A DNA stretch of 64,000 nucleotides from contig NC_083603.1 in the NCBI RefSeq assembly GCF_029168945.1, positions 3,658,001-3,722,000 on the forward strand. The letters are read 5' to 3'. Source of the stretch: Cannabis sativa (taxonomy: Eukaryota; Streptophyta; Magnoliopsida; Rosales; Cannabaceae). Both the position numbers and the translations under genes were made by a program. The notes below the pieces were generated by a model. The model saw only the letters and a list, made by a program, of their open reading frames with translations, did not search any database and was not told the DNA's origin. Positions 10,941-24,345 of the stretch are shown one piece after another. Position 1 is the stretch's first letter, and every line of letters starts with the position of its first letter.

Positions 10941-12581
10941 GAATATACTTAAATATTTAATTAACTCCTTTTCCAAAAAAATAAAAATCAACTTTATAAT
11001 GTCTTATAACCTAAATTTGACAATATATCTATTGGTTATATAATAGAATTATTGGGTGACTTTTTTTTTTTAAATAAAAAAATAACAAATTATTAGATGT
11101 TGTCACGTATATATAAGGCCAGCAAGGGTCAGCATCATGTAATAATAAATATAAATATAATTAATCCACCTAGAGTGTTGCAGTTAATAATAAATTTGTT
11201 CGTTTATTTTTTTATTAAAAATTATTTTTAAATTTTGATATTTAGAATATTTTAAATTTTAAATATTATTTTAAATTAAATTTGAATGTTTTGATAGTTT
11301 AACTAGATAGCTATTTTCATTAATTTCGAAGATAAATTTAGGACGAATAATAATTTTTTTAATTACTATTACAAAGTATAATAATAATTTTTATTTTTAT
11401 TATGCTTTTAAATTTCAATGATTATCACTACATTGAATATTATTAATTTTTATTATGCAAGTTCATGAATCCTTAATTGTATTAAAATTTTACTCAAAAA
11501 TTAAAATAATAATAATAATAATAGTAAAAACTACAACATCTAATAAATTAATGTTTACACTCGAAGAAGAAAATAACATATAATAAGGTGAAAAAACAGT
11601 GATGGTTAAGTTATCTATTTAAATAAAATTACCCTTTATATATATAATATAGCTATATATATATAAGGCAGCTAAATAATAGCTGGCTTGTTTTTGTAAT
11701 TTCTACATGAAGATATTTATTTATTAATTATTATAGGTTTTAGCTGTTCATGAAAAATTCAAATGGTCGATCGTGAAATAAATTTTCTGTTATTATTAAT
11801 TCATTTTTCAGATTATTTATTTATTTATTTATTATGTAAAAAGAGATCAGACCAATTGGAGTACATGTTGTCTCTACATGCCTTTCTTTAATGAGACCTA
11901 AATGCATATATATAGAAATATAATATATATATATATATATATATAAATATATACTGAAAAATGGTCCAGGATATATATGAACAACCCTTGTTTTTTAGTT
12001 TTGTTGATCAGTCATTGTTAAAAAATAAAGAAACAAAAGGTGTAAATTTTTGTGAAATGCTTTCCTTGTTTCATATATATAAAATATTTAGCCTTACTTT
12101 TACTATACTCAACACAAGATTTGTTCATTTTACTCTTTTTTATATAGATATATATCAAGTCAAGTAATTGGTCTAAAATAAAGACATGGCTTTCATAAGA
12201 GAATTCTAACATGAAACTGATTTCAAGGTAATAATTATATTCATGTAATTCCAAAATGGACCAAATGTAATGAGTAAATATTGTTTTTTGTTTTGTTTTT
12301 TTTAATCGACATAAAGCTAATAAATACATATGTACAACTAATTAATTAATAACAAGTTAAGTGATTAATAAAAAATCATAATAATAATTAATAGATTTAT
12401 ATATACTATTTTGTACTCCTAATTAATTTTATTTTGTTTTCTTAATTTTTGCATTTTCATTATTCTGATGTAGCAGTTTTGACTTTTCTTCTGAGTTTTG
12501 TTTGTGCCCGTTGTTGTAACAAATTATATTCTTCAATATATAAAGTGGCAATCTCATCTTAGTCGAATGAGCCATTTTTAT

Positions 12582-12583
<2 letters not shown>
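10941..12583. other. AT-rich intergenic DNA
   Basis: Runs of A, T, AT and TA dinucleotides (for example 11921-11951), with no supported gene or repeat family. Confidence 0.5.

Positions 12584-12660
<77 letters not shown>
12584..12660 (+). repeat. (CT)n microsatellite
   Basis: About 38 uninterrupted CT units lie immediately upstream of the copia primer-binding site remnant. They may be in the decayed 5' LTR. Confidence 0.95.
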
Positions 12661-12664
<4 letters not shown>

Positions 12665-12677
12665 CAAATTCTTTTCA

Positions 12678-15062
12678 TGGTATCTGAGCTCTAATGATGT
12701 CAAATGAACCTAATTCTTCTAACAGTAGAGGAAAAGTCGAAGGCAATGGTACTCCTCCGAACACTACTCATCTAGTTCAACCTGCTCAAGAGGATCCACA
12801 AGCAGGACTCCCTAATAACAACCTCCGTCTGCTAAATCTAAGATTAGACATATCCAACTACACTTTATGGAGATCTCTCATTCTGGCAATTGTAAGAGCT
12901 TACAATCTCGACGGCTATGTGCTATTGGAAAAATTCCTCCACCTCCTCAAACACTTGAATGTAATCTCCTGAACCCTGCTTATCTTCAATGGCTGAGGTT
13001 TGATCAATTTCTAATCCACTGGATGATGAACTCTGTGTTTGAACTGATGGTTGGACATGTGATCAATTGTTGAACATTATTCGAGATCTGGAATATTTTT
13101 GCACAACTCTTTTCATAAAGATTGGGAACCAAAGTTATGCAAGTTCGAGGACTTCCTCGGGCCACCAAGAAAGGTTCATCCTAGATCGAAGAATACTTTC
13201 TAAAGATGAAAAGTTGTGAGGATGCTCTTGCTAGAGCTGGACAACCAATCACTGATGATGATCTAGTTATGTACATTCATGGAGGTCTAGGAAAAGAAAA
13301 TGAAGTCGTCATTGTCAATCTAACATCTTGTGACATTCTGTTGAGCCTGCAAGAAGTTTAATCCATATTACACAGTTACGAACTTCAAATCAATCAAAAC
13401 AACACTGACACTCTCTCCAATGTTAAGCAAATCTTGCAAATCTTTCTTTGAACAACAACACTAAAAGAAAATACATTGGTCGTGGTCAGAGAGGAAACTA
13501 GAGAGGAGGAAGAGGCTACTCTAGTAATCGTGGTGGAAGAGGCAATAGACCTATGTGTCAATTGTGTGGAAGAACTGGCCATACTGCTCAAAAGTGCTAT
13601 CACAGGTTTAACATCACCTTTAGTGGAGCTTCCTCCTCAAGCAACGCAAACTATGACACCAACACAAAAAATCCACAAGCAAATCTTGGAGAAACTCCAA
13701 CTACAGGTGATATCTCTAGAGCATGGTTTCTTTATATATTGGATCCACGCACCATATGACAACTGACTCCTAGAATTTGCAGAACACAGTGGACTACAAA
13801 GGCGAAGCCAAAGTAGTTGTTGGTAATGGTACTTCTATGACTATTCTTCAAATTGGTTCTAAGTCTATGTCTAATAAAATTCCTTATAAGCCTCTTGTTC
13901 TCAAAGATAATTTGTATATTCCTAATGTCAGCAAAAATCTATTGAGCATTTCTCTAATCACTAGAGGTAATCATGTCACTCTAGAGTGTAGTAATATTTG
14001 TTGTCTAATCAAAGATAAGACAATGAGGCAAGTTCTTCTAAAAAGTTCCCTCAATGATGCCCTATACAAACTCCAAGTGTAGCCACCAAGTTCTTCATCC
14101 TTACCTCAGTCCAAAATCAAATCAATCCAAGAAAGTAAAAGTAGCATTCCTTTTGCTCTCAACTGTACTACTGCTAGTAATCATACTCTAAATAATTCTA
14201 AAACTGTTTCTACTTGGCATTGTAGGCTTGGATATCCATCCAAATCAATTTTAGCTAAAGTTGTTGCTCATGTTAGTCCAAACTTCAAATATAAATCAGT
14301 AACTTTTGCGATGCATGTCAAATAGGGAAAATACACCAATTTAATAATGTTAAATCTACTGAAAATAAAGCTACAACTCCTTTTGAATTAGTTCACACAA
14401 ATATTTGGGGACCATCTTTTTACACTTCCATCGATGGATACAAATATTAGATAAGTTTTGTAAATAATTTTAGCAAGCTTGTGTGGATTATTCCTATCAA
14501 TGTTAAGTCTAAAGCACCTTCACTGTTCAATCAGTTTAATGCCCTTATTGAAAGACAGTTTCTAACCAAAATTAAATGTATACAGTCTGACTTAGGGAAA
14601 GAGCTTTCACCTCTCAAAAACCAGTTCCTAACTTTTGACATTGTGCTCAAAAACTCAAGTTCTCATACACGTCAACATAGGGTAGAATAAAAAGAAAGGA
14701 TGGGCATGTTGTAGATGTTGGCCTAACTCTTCTAGCTCAAACTAAAATGCCACAAGAATTTTGGTGGGAAGCTTTTATGTTTCTGCATCATACCTCATAA
14801 ATAGATTGCCTACCCCTATGAACAAGTTCCTCTCCCCATTTGAAAAACTGTACAAAACTCCACCAGATTATAGGATTTTAAAGATTTTTTGTTGTTCTTA
14901 TTTTCCTCTACTCAGGCCTTATCAAGCTCACAAGGTGTCTTTTAGATCCTTAAAGTTTTTATTTATAGGGTACATCATGTCACACAAAGATTATAGATAT
15001 CTTCATCCAAGTGACATAATTTATGTAGCTAGAAGTGTCAACACCTGGTGGAACAGGCAGTA
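12678..15062 (+). pseudogene. Decayed Ty1/copia element (gag to integrase)
   Basis: A PBS-like TGGTATCTGAGCT (12678-12690) precedes a gag start at 12694 (MMSNEPNSSNSRGK, then LDISNYTLWRSLILAIVRAY). Remnants follow in order. Gag continues to about 13440, and the zinc knuckle CQLCGRTGHTAQKC lies near 13556-13597. A protease-flanking segment (VVVGNGTSM ... LYIPNVSKNLLSISLIT, 13777-14082) comes next. The GAG-pre-integrase (WHCRLGYPS, near 14217) is followed by integrase (SKLVWIIPINVKSKAPSLFN, 14481-14690). Integrase C-terminal text (INRLPTPMNKFLSPFEKLYK ... LRPYQAHKVSF) ends by 15060. Many stops and frameshifts are present, and reverse transcriptase and 3' LTR are absent. Clearly dead. Confidence 0.85.
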
Positions 15063-15104
15063 ACCAGATTTAACCTCCTAACAATGTTGCATCATATACA
15101 ACCT

Positions 15105-16200
15105 CATTTCTCTTGACCATGATGTTTGGTTTATTGATACCAGTGCAAGAAACCACATCTCAAATGAGCTTAATAAGATGAACCTAAAAGAAGAATACAG
15201 TGGTAAGGAAACAGTCGTTGTGGGAAATAGTAATAAACTTCCTATTCATCATATTGGGCTTGGCTCTCTGCATACTTAGTTTGCATCTCCATTAGTCCTA
15301 AAAAAAATTTTACATGTACCCCAAATTACCAAAAACCTATTTAGCATTTTAAAACTTACATTTGACAATAATGTGTCTGTTGGATTCTTCTCTGATTTGT
15401 GTCGTGAAGAACAAGGAGGCAAAGCAGCTCTTACTCAAAAGGAGGCTTAGAGATGTACTCTATCAGTTTACATTCTACATTCAACATCACATCTTGCTTC
15501 AAATCCATTGGCATCTTGTTTTTTTTTTTTTATCTTATAGTTTCTTCCAATCCTAATGCTGCTTAGCCTGTAGCTAGATAAAGTGTTTGTTCAATCAAAG
15601 ATAGATGGCATACGAGATTAGGTCATTCATCTAGTCGTGTACTTGATGTTGTTTCAACCACAATTAGAAAAATCAAAAGCGATCATTCTCTCAGTTTTTG
15701 TGATGCCTTTAAATTGGGAATTAATCTCATACACTACCATATAAAAATAACCCTCTTCGTGCATTTAAACCTCTCAAACTTGTGCACGCAGATTTATGAG
15801 GATCATCTCCCATAATATCTAACACTAATTTTAGGTTTCATATCCACTTTGTGAATGAATACAACCAATATACTTGGAGTTGGATCTACCCCTTGAGAAC
15901 CAAATTTGAGGCATTTAATGCTTTTACTCAGTTTAAATCTCTGGTTGAAAACTAATTTAATTTTTAGATCAAAGCATTCACTCAGTTTTTGAATGATCAT
16001 GGTATTGAGTTCACACACTCAAGTTCATATACTTTACCTCAAAATGATTGAGTTGAACAAGACTTACATTTTTTGCTCAACCACATGTTCCTCAAAAAAA
16101 TTGGTGGGATGCTTTAAAAATATCCACTTACCTAATTAACTAATTGCCTACTCTTGTTTTGAACCAAAAATATTACCCTTTGAACTCAGTATTAATTAAC
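15105..16200 (+). pseudogene. Second decayed copia fragment (protease to integrase)
   Basis: The protease region restarts here (VWFIDTSARNHIS, near 15125), a degenerate form of the DSGAS active-site motif, then LHVPQITKNLFSI, a GAG-pre-integrase (WHTRLGHSSSRVL near 15607) and integrase remnants to about 16150. Repeating the protease-integrase order after the previous fragment shows a second element or an internal duplication, not a continuation. There are stops throughout. Confidence 0.75.
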
Positions 16201-18097
16201 TTTTACTTTTGAACTATTTTTAACCTTTCACCTGAATTGTAAAAAAAATAAAAGAATATAAAAAAAAAAAAGTTTAAAATTCTAGAAAATAGAAAATATT
16301 TATATGGAACAATAATATATATATTGTATGTACATGCATGACAAATGGGATAGAAAATTTCATTTCATGATAGGTCACATTCTTGTCTCCTTCTTGGTAA
16401 TTGAGGCTAGCTAATAAAATCCAACCATTTAATATTTATAAATACAAAATAACTTTATATATATATATATATATATATTTATACATACACTTTATTCATT
16501 TGGTCAACAAAAACAATATTAGTTAAATTACTTTATTGCAGAAATGTCTACCTTTCGTACCTTATTATATTCTCATGATATCAGTATTCAGTAGTTAGTC
16601 ATCTCCTAAGTCACACCATAATATTTATATTAATTTCAATCTTTCTTTTTATCTCATATTATTATATTCTATATATATATCATCCTTTTCAGAACATAAA
16701 AAAAACTCTTTTTTTTTTATTTTAAAAAATGAAAAAGAATCTATTGATCCTTTTAGATTATATGCATGTTAATTATTTACTATAATATATATATATATAT
16801 ATATATTAAAAATATCAATATAAACTTTATAATTATTTACTATAATATATATATTAACCAAAATTGAAATGAGAGTATTATAATTTTTTTACAAAATACA
16901 AAATTTAAATTATCATAACAAAATTAAATTTTATACTATAAAATTTTGGAATATTTTTTCTATTAAAAAATGGAATATTTATGAGCAGCATAAATTTAAT
17001 GTTTATTTTTAGCGGCATAAGTACCTAGTATTTATAAAACTGTAATTTTTCTTTAATTTTGTAAGTACATACTCCGTTTTGAATTTATTAAAAGAATATT
17101 TGAAAATAACTGATACTACATGTTTCTGTCAAGACCTAATGATCTAAAATATAGACCTTATACGTAACCTATTTAAAAAAAAATAAATGAGTTTTTATCG
17201 ATAAAATTTGAGAAAAATATAATTTTACAAACATTAAATATTTAAATTTATACCACTCACAAACTTAAAATTTAATATATTATTATATATATATATTATG
17301 TATTATATAGGCATAGAATTATTAATGTCATTTATTATTAATTTATATACATATGTATGTGTAGTAGTAGTAGTAATAGGGGATTCAGAATTCAGATCAC
17401 TCAGCCGTAGGCCCTCTATCCAAAAAAATCAACGAAAATAAAAATAGTAGAAATAATTAAACAATTATGGCATTTCTAAATTCTGGATATTGAACAGAGA
17501 TACAGAACAGAACCCCACTCGAGAATTGAGTCATTCCATCATAATGAATGACCAATATGGAATTAATTACACTCTTTCACTTTCTCTCTCTCTCTCTATA
17601 TTTATATATATATATATATGTATATATATATGAGAGAAAAGACCTGTTTGCCGGCCAGGATATGGACATAGATATGGGACCTCAAATATTTTCATTTAAT
17701 ACAAACACTGCTCCAAACAAGCCACACTATAATTTGGTATATATATATAATCCCTAACAGTGTAAGAAAATACCATATATTAAATTTTCCAAGTGAAAAG
17801 ACAATAATGTATTAACCACAATATATATATATACCAAATATATTGTCATGTATTTGGATTCATGTTTGGCTATATTTATATCTTTTGTTGTGTAAAGTAA
17901 CATAAATGACATGCATGCATGGATGGAGTGGACTGTGTGTGTATAGAGAGAGAGAGGAGAGAGAGTGGAGTGTATATATATACATATATATATATATACG
18001 TTATTAGATATTAGTGGGATTTAATATTTGTGATTAGCGATATTTTTTAAAAATTATTATATTGAGACTCGATATTTAATTGTACTTATAGCAATTA
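16201..18097. other. AT-rich intergenic DNA with microsatellites
   Basis: Contains (AT)n runs (16457-16480, 16785-16806, 17598-17630), (CT)n (17582-17597) and GAGA stretches (17945-17965). No supported gene. Confidence 0.5.
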
Positions 18098-18523
18098 GGG
18101 CCGACTCTGAGAATATATGAGCGAAAAATATTAAAAAAGAGTGTAATGGAACTCAAACTTACACTATTATGTAATGTGTCATATAATCCAACCAACCAAA
18201 CTATGAATATTTGTTATTTATAAAATACTTAATTTTGCTTAAATAAAAACCAAGTCTTTCATTTTAAGGTTTTTTTTTATGTTTTAATTTTTACATTGCA
18301 AAGAAGTTTTTTTTTTCCTATTTTTACATAAATCCACATAGCAACTAATAAAGTAACTTACTCAAATCCACATATAACAACTCACAAAGCAACTCAAAAT
18401 GTAAAATGAAAAAAAAAATAGATTAAAAAATAATATATAAAGTAATTCCTCTATTTTTAATTTTGTACCCCGAAAAATTTGAGCTTAGACACGTGTCTGC
18501 CTATACTTAGGATCAGTCCTAAA
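18098..18523. repeat. Possible hAT-like MITE, family L, copy 1
   Basis: Ends AGGGCCGACTCTGAG and CTTAGGATCAGTCCT are imperfect inverted repeats. Related terminal phrases occur at 46.43 kb and 59.3-59.6 kb. No clear target duplication. Confidence 0.4.
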
Positions 18524-18688
18524 AGAAAATATTGACTAGGAAACTAAAGGACGTACACATAATGTCTAACACTCTTATAAAATATCCTTATTAATACAAT
18601 TTAATATCCATTTTAACATTTCTCTATCTATATATAAGAAATACTAAAGTATATTAGTGGTGTCTACCATTCTCCTTTATATGTTAAT

Positions 18689-19402
18689 GAATAATTATCT
18701 TTTTTACCCCCTGTACTTATGATACTATACTATTATGCCCCTTAATCTATTCAGCTTGTTATAAATAGTCCTTGTATAATTTTATATGCATACATTTAGT
18801 CCTTCTGTTTATTTTGTTTAAAAATACTGTTTGTATTGATGATGTGGTATTATAACAAAGGACAGAGTAGTAATTTCATCACTTTTTAGAGGGAAAATTG
18901 ACTATGAGGTGGCATAATAACGGACAATGAAAGATGATTAAAAAATGATTTCATAACCTTTTAAAAAAAATTAATAAAAATAATTTTATTAAAATAATTC
19001 CAATCGTTTTTTAGCAGTTCAAATTAGAAAAAGGTGTAAAATTAGGATTCTACAGTATTTGAAGAGATGGATATCACTAGAAAGAACATGAGATTTTTGG
19101 AAAATTAAGGTAATGATATTCTATTTTTTGGGATGTTATTTTTCATTTTTTTTTCCTGTGATTGTAATTTTTATGACTTGTAATTTATTTTCCTAATAGT
19201 ATATAATTTTTCAACTACTATCTATGTATAATGCCACATTATTAATTTAACAGTCAACTTTAGTCAATTTTAACAAAATTAGATAGAAGGATTATACTAT
19301 TCCAACTGATATATTTTAGGGGGTATTTTTAACTACACTTATAAATTAAGGGGCATCATAGTATAGTGTCATAAGTACAGGGACTAAAAAAGCTAATTAT
19401 TC
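18689..19402. mobile_element. Non-autonomous Mutator-like element with long TIRs
   Basis: A 714-bp element flanked by a perfect 9-bp duplication TATGTTAAT (18680-18688 and 19403-19411). The TIRs start GAATAATTATCTTTTTTA on the left and, read inward on the other strand, GAATAATTAGCTTTTTTAG on the right. They remain complementary for about 60 bp through CTGTACTTATGA and GCCCCTTAAT. No transposase or long ORF. It lies 0.6 kb upstream of the WOX1 start codon. Confidence 0.85.
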
Positions 19403-19650
19403 TATGTTAATATTGCTATTGGTTCAATTAAGTATTATGTCTCATATAATTTAATATAATAACTTTTAAAAAGTATCGCTAAACAATCACAATAAAACAT
19501 ATCGAGAAAGTACTAAACACCAAAACTATATATATTCATATATATAAAAATATATATATAGGTAAGTAGGGGCAGTTCGGATTTAGAATAAGTGTGAAAA
19601 GCACGAGACAAGAGGAGAACAATAAATAAGAGAGATGAGATGAGATGAAA

Positions 19651-20001
19651 GTGTTATGTTATGTTATGTTATGATAAGGCTCTCATCATCGTCACGTCGT
19701 TTTTCATTCCCTACTCCCAATAACCTCCCAGAATTCCACGCTTCCCTCCCTTTTCTCTCTCTCTCTTCCTTTTTCTCTCTCTACTCTCTCTCTCTCTTCC
19801 TTTAGAATTTAGCTAGTCAACCTCATATATATATATATATATATAAGTGTTTTTCGTTCCCATGTTTTTAAAAACCAACACTACTCATCTTTTTCACATA
19901 TCTTTTCTCTCTTTCCAACAACAACAACAACAACCAACTCTTTCTCCAAACCCCACCTTTCAAAAATCCACACATATACATATACACATAGCTATATAAA
20001 A
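19651..20001 (+). promoter_or_regulatory. WOX1 promoter and 5' leader
   Basis: A (TTATG)n microrepeat (19651-19672) is followed by CT-rich blocks (19755-19800), an AT run ending in TATATAAG (about 19825-19846) that could be the TATA box, then a CT/CAA-rich leader of about 150 nt up to the ATG at 20002. Assignment is by position only. Confidence 0.45.
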
Positions 20002-22591
20002 ATGTGGATGATGGGTTATAATGATCATCATCATCATGGTGGAGGAGAGCTTAAAGATTCATTCAACATTACCACAGCTAGAAAACTTCGTCCTCTAATT
20101 CCAAGACCACTTCATCAACAACAACAACAACAACAACAACAACAACCAACAAACCCTAATAACAATATTAACAACAATTTCCAAACCACTCAACAATATC
20201 ATCAACTCGGTACGTCTTTTCTGTTATATTCTCGAGTAATTTACAGTATCGAAAAAAAATCTAATTTATAGTAATTATTTTTATGCAGTGTCTAACACGA
20301 ACACGAACACGAGTACTGATTACCATCATCATCAGAATATGATGATGATGATGAGTAAGAAAGAGTTGAACATTGGTCAACAAGTTGTAGTGAGTTCGCG
20401 GTGGAACCCTACACCCGAACAACTACGAGCTCTCGAGGAGCTTTATAGGCGCGGGACTAGAACCCCGTCGGCCGAGCAAATTCAACACATTACGGCTCAA
20501 CTTCGACGGTATGGGAAAATTGAAGGAAAAAATGTTTTCTATTGGTTTCAAAATCATAAAGCTAGAGAGAGACAGAAGAGACGCCGTCAAATTATGGAGT
20601 CATCTTCGTCTTCATCATTATCTCCTGATAATGATAATCAAAATCATCAGGAAGAAATGACATTATTAGGTACTAATTATTATTTTAATTTTTTTTATTT
20701 TATTTTAAAATTTCATACCAAAAAAAAAATATGGGATTTAATTTGTTGAAAATATTGTAATCTTATTTTTTTTTATTATTATTTATACACAGAAGGAAGT
20801 AACAATAATAATAAGACAAAGAACTGGGTACCCACTAGTACTAGTACTAATACTCTTTTAGAGGTAATTTTTTTATCTCGATCTCTCTCTTTATTATGAT
20901 TAATATATTATGAAATGTTAATTATGAAACTGTTTGGGGTTAGTTATAGTTAAAAGTGTGTTTATGTATGTATATATATATATGTATGTATGTATAGTTT
21001 GTGTGTTGGGAAATGAAAAGGGAAAGTGTAAAAGCTGCAGTCCATCCTTTCTGTCGGGGCTGCTGTTATGAAACTTAGCTGATTAGGGTCGTTTTGGGTG
21101 TTGTGCTATACACATTTCATGTCGTTTAGGCCAATCATTCATGCACCAACAACCAATATATATATATATATATATATTCAACTATATATATATATAGGCC
21201 ATGCACCAGTACTACTCTTTTTTACCCAAAGGACAATTTTAACCCTTTTCTCTTTCATTTGATAAGTTCACACCATACATACCATAAAAGTTGTCCTTAT
21301 TTGGAATCTTAAAATGTCTAATACACTTTATTATTTTACCATCTATGTAATCAATTGTTTTTAATTAATGTTACTTTGTTTGATTTTAAATAATATTATA
21401 ATTAATGAATGCATATTGATATGTGTCGCGTTATTTAGATGCTTACATATAGAATTTTTTATATTGTTAATTTAATTTAAAATCCAAAAATAAATTATAC
21501 TAGTGATACCTTGTAATATTGCCAAAAGACCATTAATTTTGAATATCACTAGTAATATTGTTGTTACCTTGTTCCAGGTCTAGTTGTTATTTTAATTAAA
21601 AAAAAATAATATATTCACTACAAAAAGAAAATATTTTTAGTGATAATTTATATTTTTTTTTTGTGATTAAGATGACTTTTAGTGATTTTTGTGACTAATA
21701 CTTTTAATTATAAATTTTTTAACCACAATATAAGAATTATTATTTATAATTAGTTACAATATTTTTACTAAAAATCACAAGTTTTATTGTGAATTAAAAG
21801 TAAAATTTTTTGTATTAATTGTTAACCATTCACGTATTTTAAATTAAAAATATTTAATATATTATAGAATAAAAGAAAAAAGAAAGTTATGGATTGCCCT
21901 CTATTTTTTAAGTACTTTTTTTATTTATATATATATATATTTTTGCATGTCTATAGTAAGAATAACAAAAAACATTACAAATAAACAGGAATGTAATGTT
22001 TCAATAGAAAGGTCAGGAAAAGCAACAGGAGAATCTGATCAATGGACTCATCATCATCATGATCATCATCATCATCAATTCAACCAAGGAGAATTACAAC
22101 AACAACAACAACAACAGCATAGAAGAAACTTTATTACAGAAAGGAATGCCACGTGGCAGACAATGCAGTTGTCTTGTCTTCCTCTTCTTCCCACTACTTG
22201 CCACGTCATCACCACCACCAACAACAACCCTAACCCTAACCCTAACCCTAATATTACCACTACTGCAGCCACCTCATTGTTACTTACTACAACATCAACA
22301 ATGGGACAAAGACAAAGTCTCCTTAATTATAATTATAATAATAAGAACAATAATATTGATATTTTCAAAACGACACCGTATAGAGATGAAAATTATCATG
22401 AGGAAGAAGAGGATGAGGATCATGAGGATGAGGAGGAGTCTCAAACCCTAGAGCTGTTTCCACTTAGAAGTGGCAATTATTACAACACTGAGAAAGAGAA
22501 TGATGTTTCGGCCAATGGTATCGCGACAAGTGTCACTACTACTAATACCACTACTTGCCAGTTCATTGAGTTTCTTCCATTAAAGCAATGA
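20002..22591 (+). CDS. WOX1: WUSCHEL-related homeobox 1 (WOX1) transcription factor
   Basis: Four exons with GT-AG borders: 20002-20209, 20289-20669, 20793-20863 and 21989-22591, giving 420 aa. The start MWMMGYND plus [11 protein letters not shown] is the WOX1 N-terminal signature. The WUS-type homeodomain spans residues 106-170 ([20 protein letters not shown] ... [20 protein letters not shown]), with the N-F-WFQN-K-R recognition helix intact. The WUS-box TLELFPL (373-379), the TOPLESS-recruiting repressor motif, and the C-terminal [11 protein letters not shown] (410-420), like the STF box of STENOFOLIA/WOX1 proteins, are present. WOX1 proteins act in the nucleus to promote leaf-blade and petal outgrowth along the margin, largely as repressors. 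Low-complexity stretches include ten Gln in exon 1, five Met before the homeodomain, His-rich and Gln runs, Asn-Pro repeats and an acidic Glu/Asp patch in exon 4. Intron 3 (1125 bp) contains a MITE. The gene looks functional. Confidence 0.93.
21616..21816. repeat. CACTA-like MITE, family B, copy 3, in WOX1 intron 3
   Basis: Starts CACTACAAAAAG and contains TTTTAGTGATTTTTGTGACTA and AAATCACAAGTTTTATTGTG, as in the copies at 8.2 and 10.6 kb. It is diverged and its right end is eroded. Confidence 0.5.
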
Positions 22592-24004
22592 TATATTAAT
22601 GATTATGACACTACAAGTGTAGTAGTAGTAGTTAGCTAGTTATATATAGTGTATTTATATATATCACCACAAACAAAAAACACTTATGTGTATGTATTTT
22701 GTTGGGAAATCATGAAGACTTTTTTTATTTATTTTTATTCTTTTTAACAAATTTTAATATATATATATATATATATATCATAAATATAAGATGAAATCAT
22801 CTATTAATAAAATTATAGTTACAAAAAAATAAGATCTCATAAATAAAAATCAAAGCTAAACAATCAAAAAAATTAAAAAATATATATATATATTAATTAA
22901 GAGATAACCAATGAGTATTTTTATTTTATTAGGACATTATTAATTAATTAACTTTTTTTTTTTTGTGAAAGGATGAAGAAAAATGGATTTTTTTATCAAA
23001 TTTTGTAAAAAGAGAAAAAAAAACATACGAAAATAAAACACAATTCGTTATGTACTGTGATTTTTTTGATCAACTTAATTATTAATCTAACGGTTGTAAT
23101 AAGCTAAAGGACACATTCTGTATCTGTATATATATATATAGCTATGGTAATAATATAAATGAAAACGATGGATATAGCTAGGGTTTTGCCTAAAAATGCA
23201 TTTTGGACCAAGCTTTTGGTTAATATATATATTAATGTATTAATTCTTTAGGGCATATTACAAGGTATATATGTATACATATATATATGCCTTATTTAAG
23301 TAATAATCCCAAATATTAATAACTATACTTTGGTTGGTGTGTTATTTTAAAGAGATAGATATTCAAAAATGGAATATGAGATGTGAGTGTTTGATGTTGA
23401 TATAAGGAATCTGGACAATGCTGGGAATTTATAATAATTAATATATATTTATGTTGAAAGATGTTGTTGATGTTGAAGTGACTAACAATTTTGTTTAGAG
23501 AGATATTTTGTTGTTTAGTTATATATATATATATTTATATATAAATTTATATATGTATATATATATATGACATGTGATAAGGCCACAGTCCATTCAATTA
23601 ACCCTTGGGAGACAGTGTGTACTGTTGGTGTTGGAGATGAGAATTTTAATTATTAATTAATAAATCATAAATAGAAAATTATCCATAAAAACCAACATCC
23701 CAAAAACGATGTCGTTTATTAATAAACAGTGTGTTTTTCAATATATTGGAGCCAAGATCCAAATTGTCCCAAAGATTAACCTATGTACATGACCAATTAA
23801 TTAATAATTTATAGTCTATAATGTAATTTATGTTTGTTTAATGTATATTTTAAGGCTTCAAATTAAACAAGTTTAATAACCAATCAATAAGTACTATTAA
23901 TTGCATAAATGATAATTTGTTAAGGTAAAAGCAAATTTATAAGAAGACAAGTTTACTTCTAATTATAAAGATTGATAATATATTTGAGCTTGGGCATCAG
24001 TGAT
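22592..24004. other. WOX1 3' flank and intergenic DNA
   Basis: The 3' UTR follows the TGA at 22589. Beyond it are AT microsatellites (22759-22778, 23520-23570) and no supported gene. Confidence 0.45.
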
Positions 24005-24345
24005 AGGGGTTCACGGGTTGACACGACACAACTAGTTTAATCCATTTATAAATATATTTTACTTAAACATATCAATTAATAAAACGTTTATGACATATTC
24101 AACACGTTTATGATTCATTTATGACTTGTTAAAATACTAAAATAACTTTAAATAAGTTATTAACGGGTCACTTTCGTGTTAGCAGTATCAACTCAAACAC
24201 AACATATATATTTATTAAATGGGTTAGATGATCGAGTCAAACTGAACACGACCTGAACCCATTTAAAGCAAATCCAAAACCCTCTAACTCTCGTGTAGAT
24301 TTTGAGTCGTGTTATCGTATCTGACCCATTTTGTCGGCACTACCT
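24005..24345. repeat. Repeat family K (ACACGAC-rich), copy 1
   Basis: Contains GGGTTGACACGACACAAC at the left and repeated CGGGTC, ACACGACC and GAGTCGTGTTATCG phrases ending near TGACCCATTTTGTCGGCAC. This is a common composition of plant hAT-like non-autonomous elements. Related text occurs at 37.8-38.3 and 59.8-60.0 kb. Boundaries are approximate. Confidence 0.45.

Noticed and set aside
22224..22252. Interstitial telomere
   Set aside because: Only about four hexamers, coding in WOX1, and not the plant heptamer.
22059..22451. 130-codon frame overlapping WOX1 exon 4
   Set aside because: Alternative frame of the low-complexity exon; the WOX1 frame carries the WUS-box and C-terminal motif.
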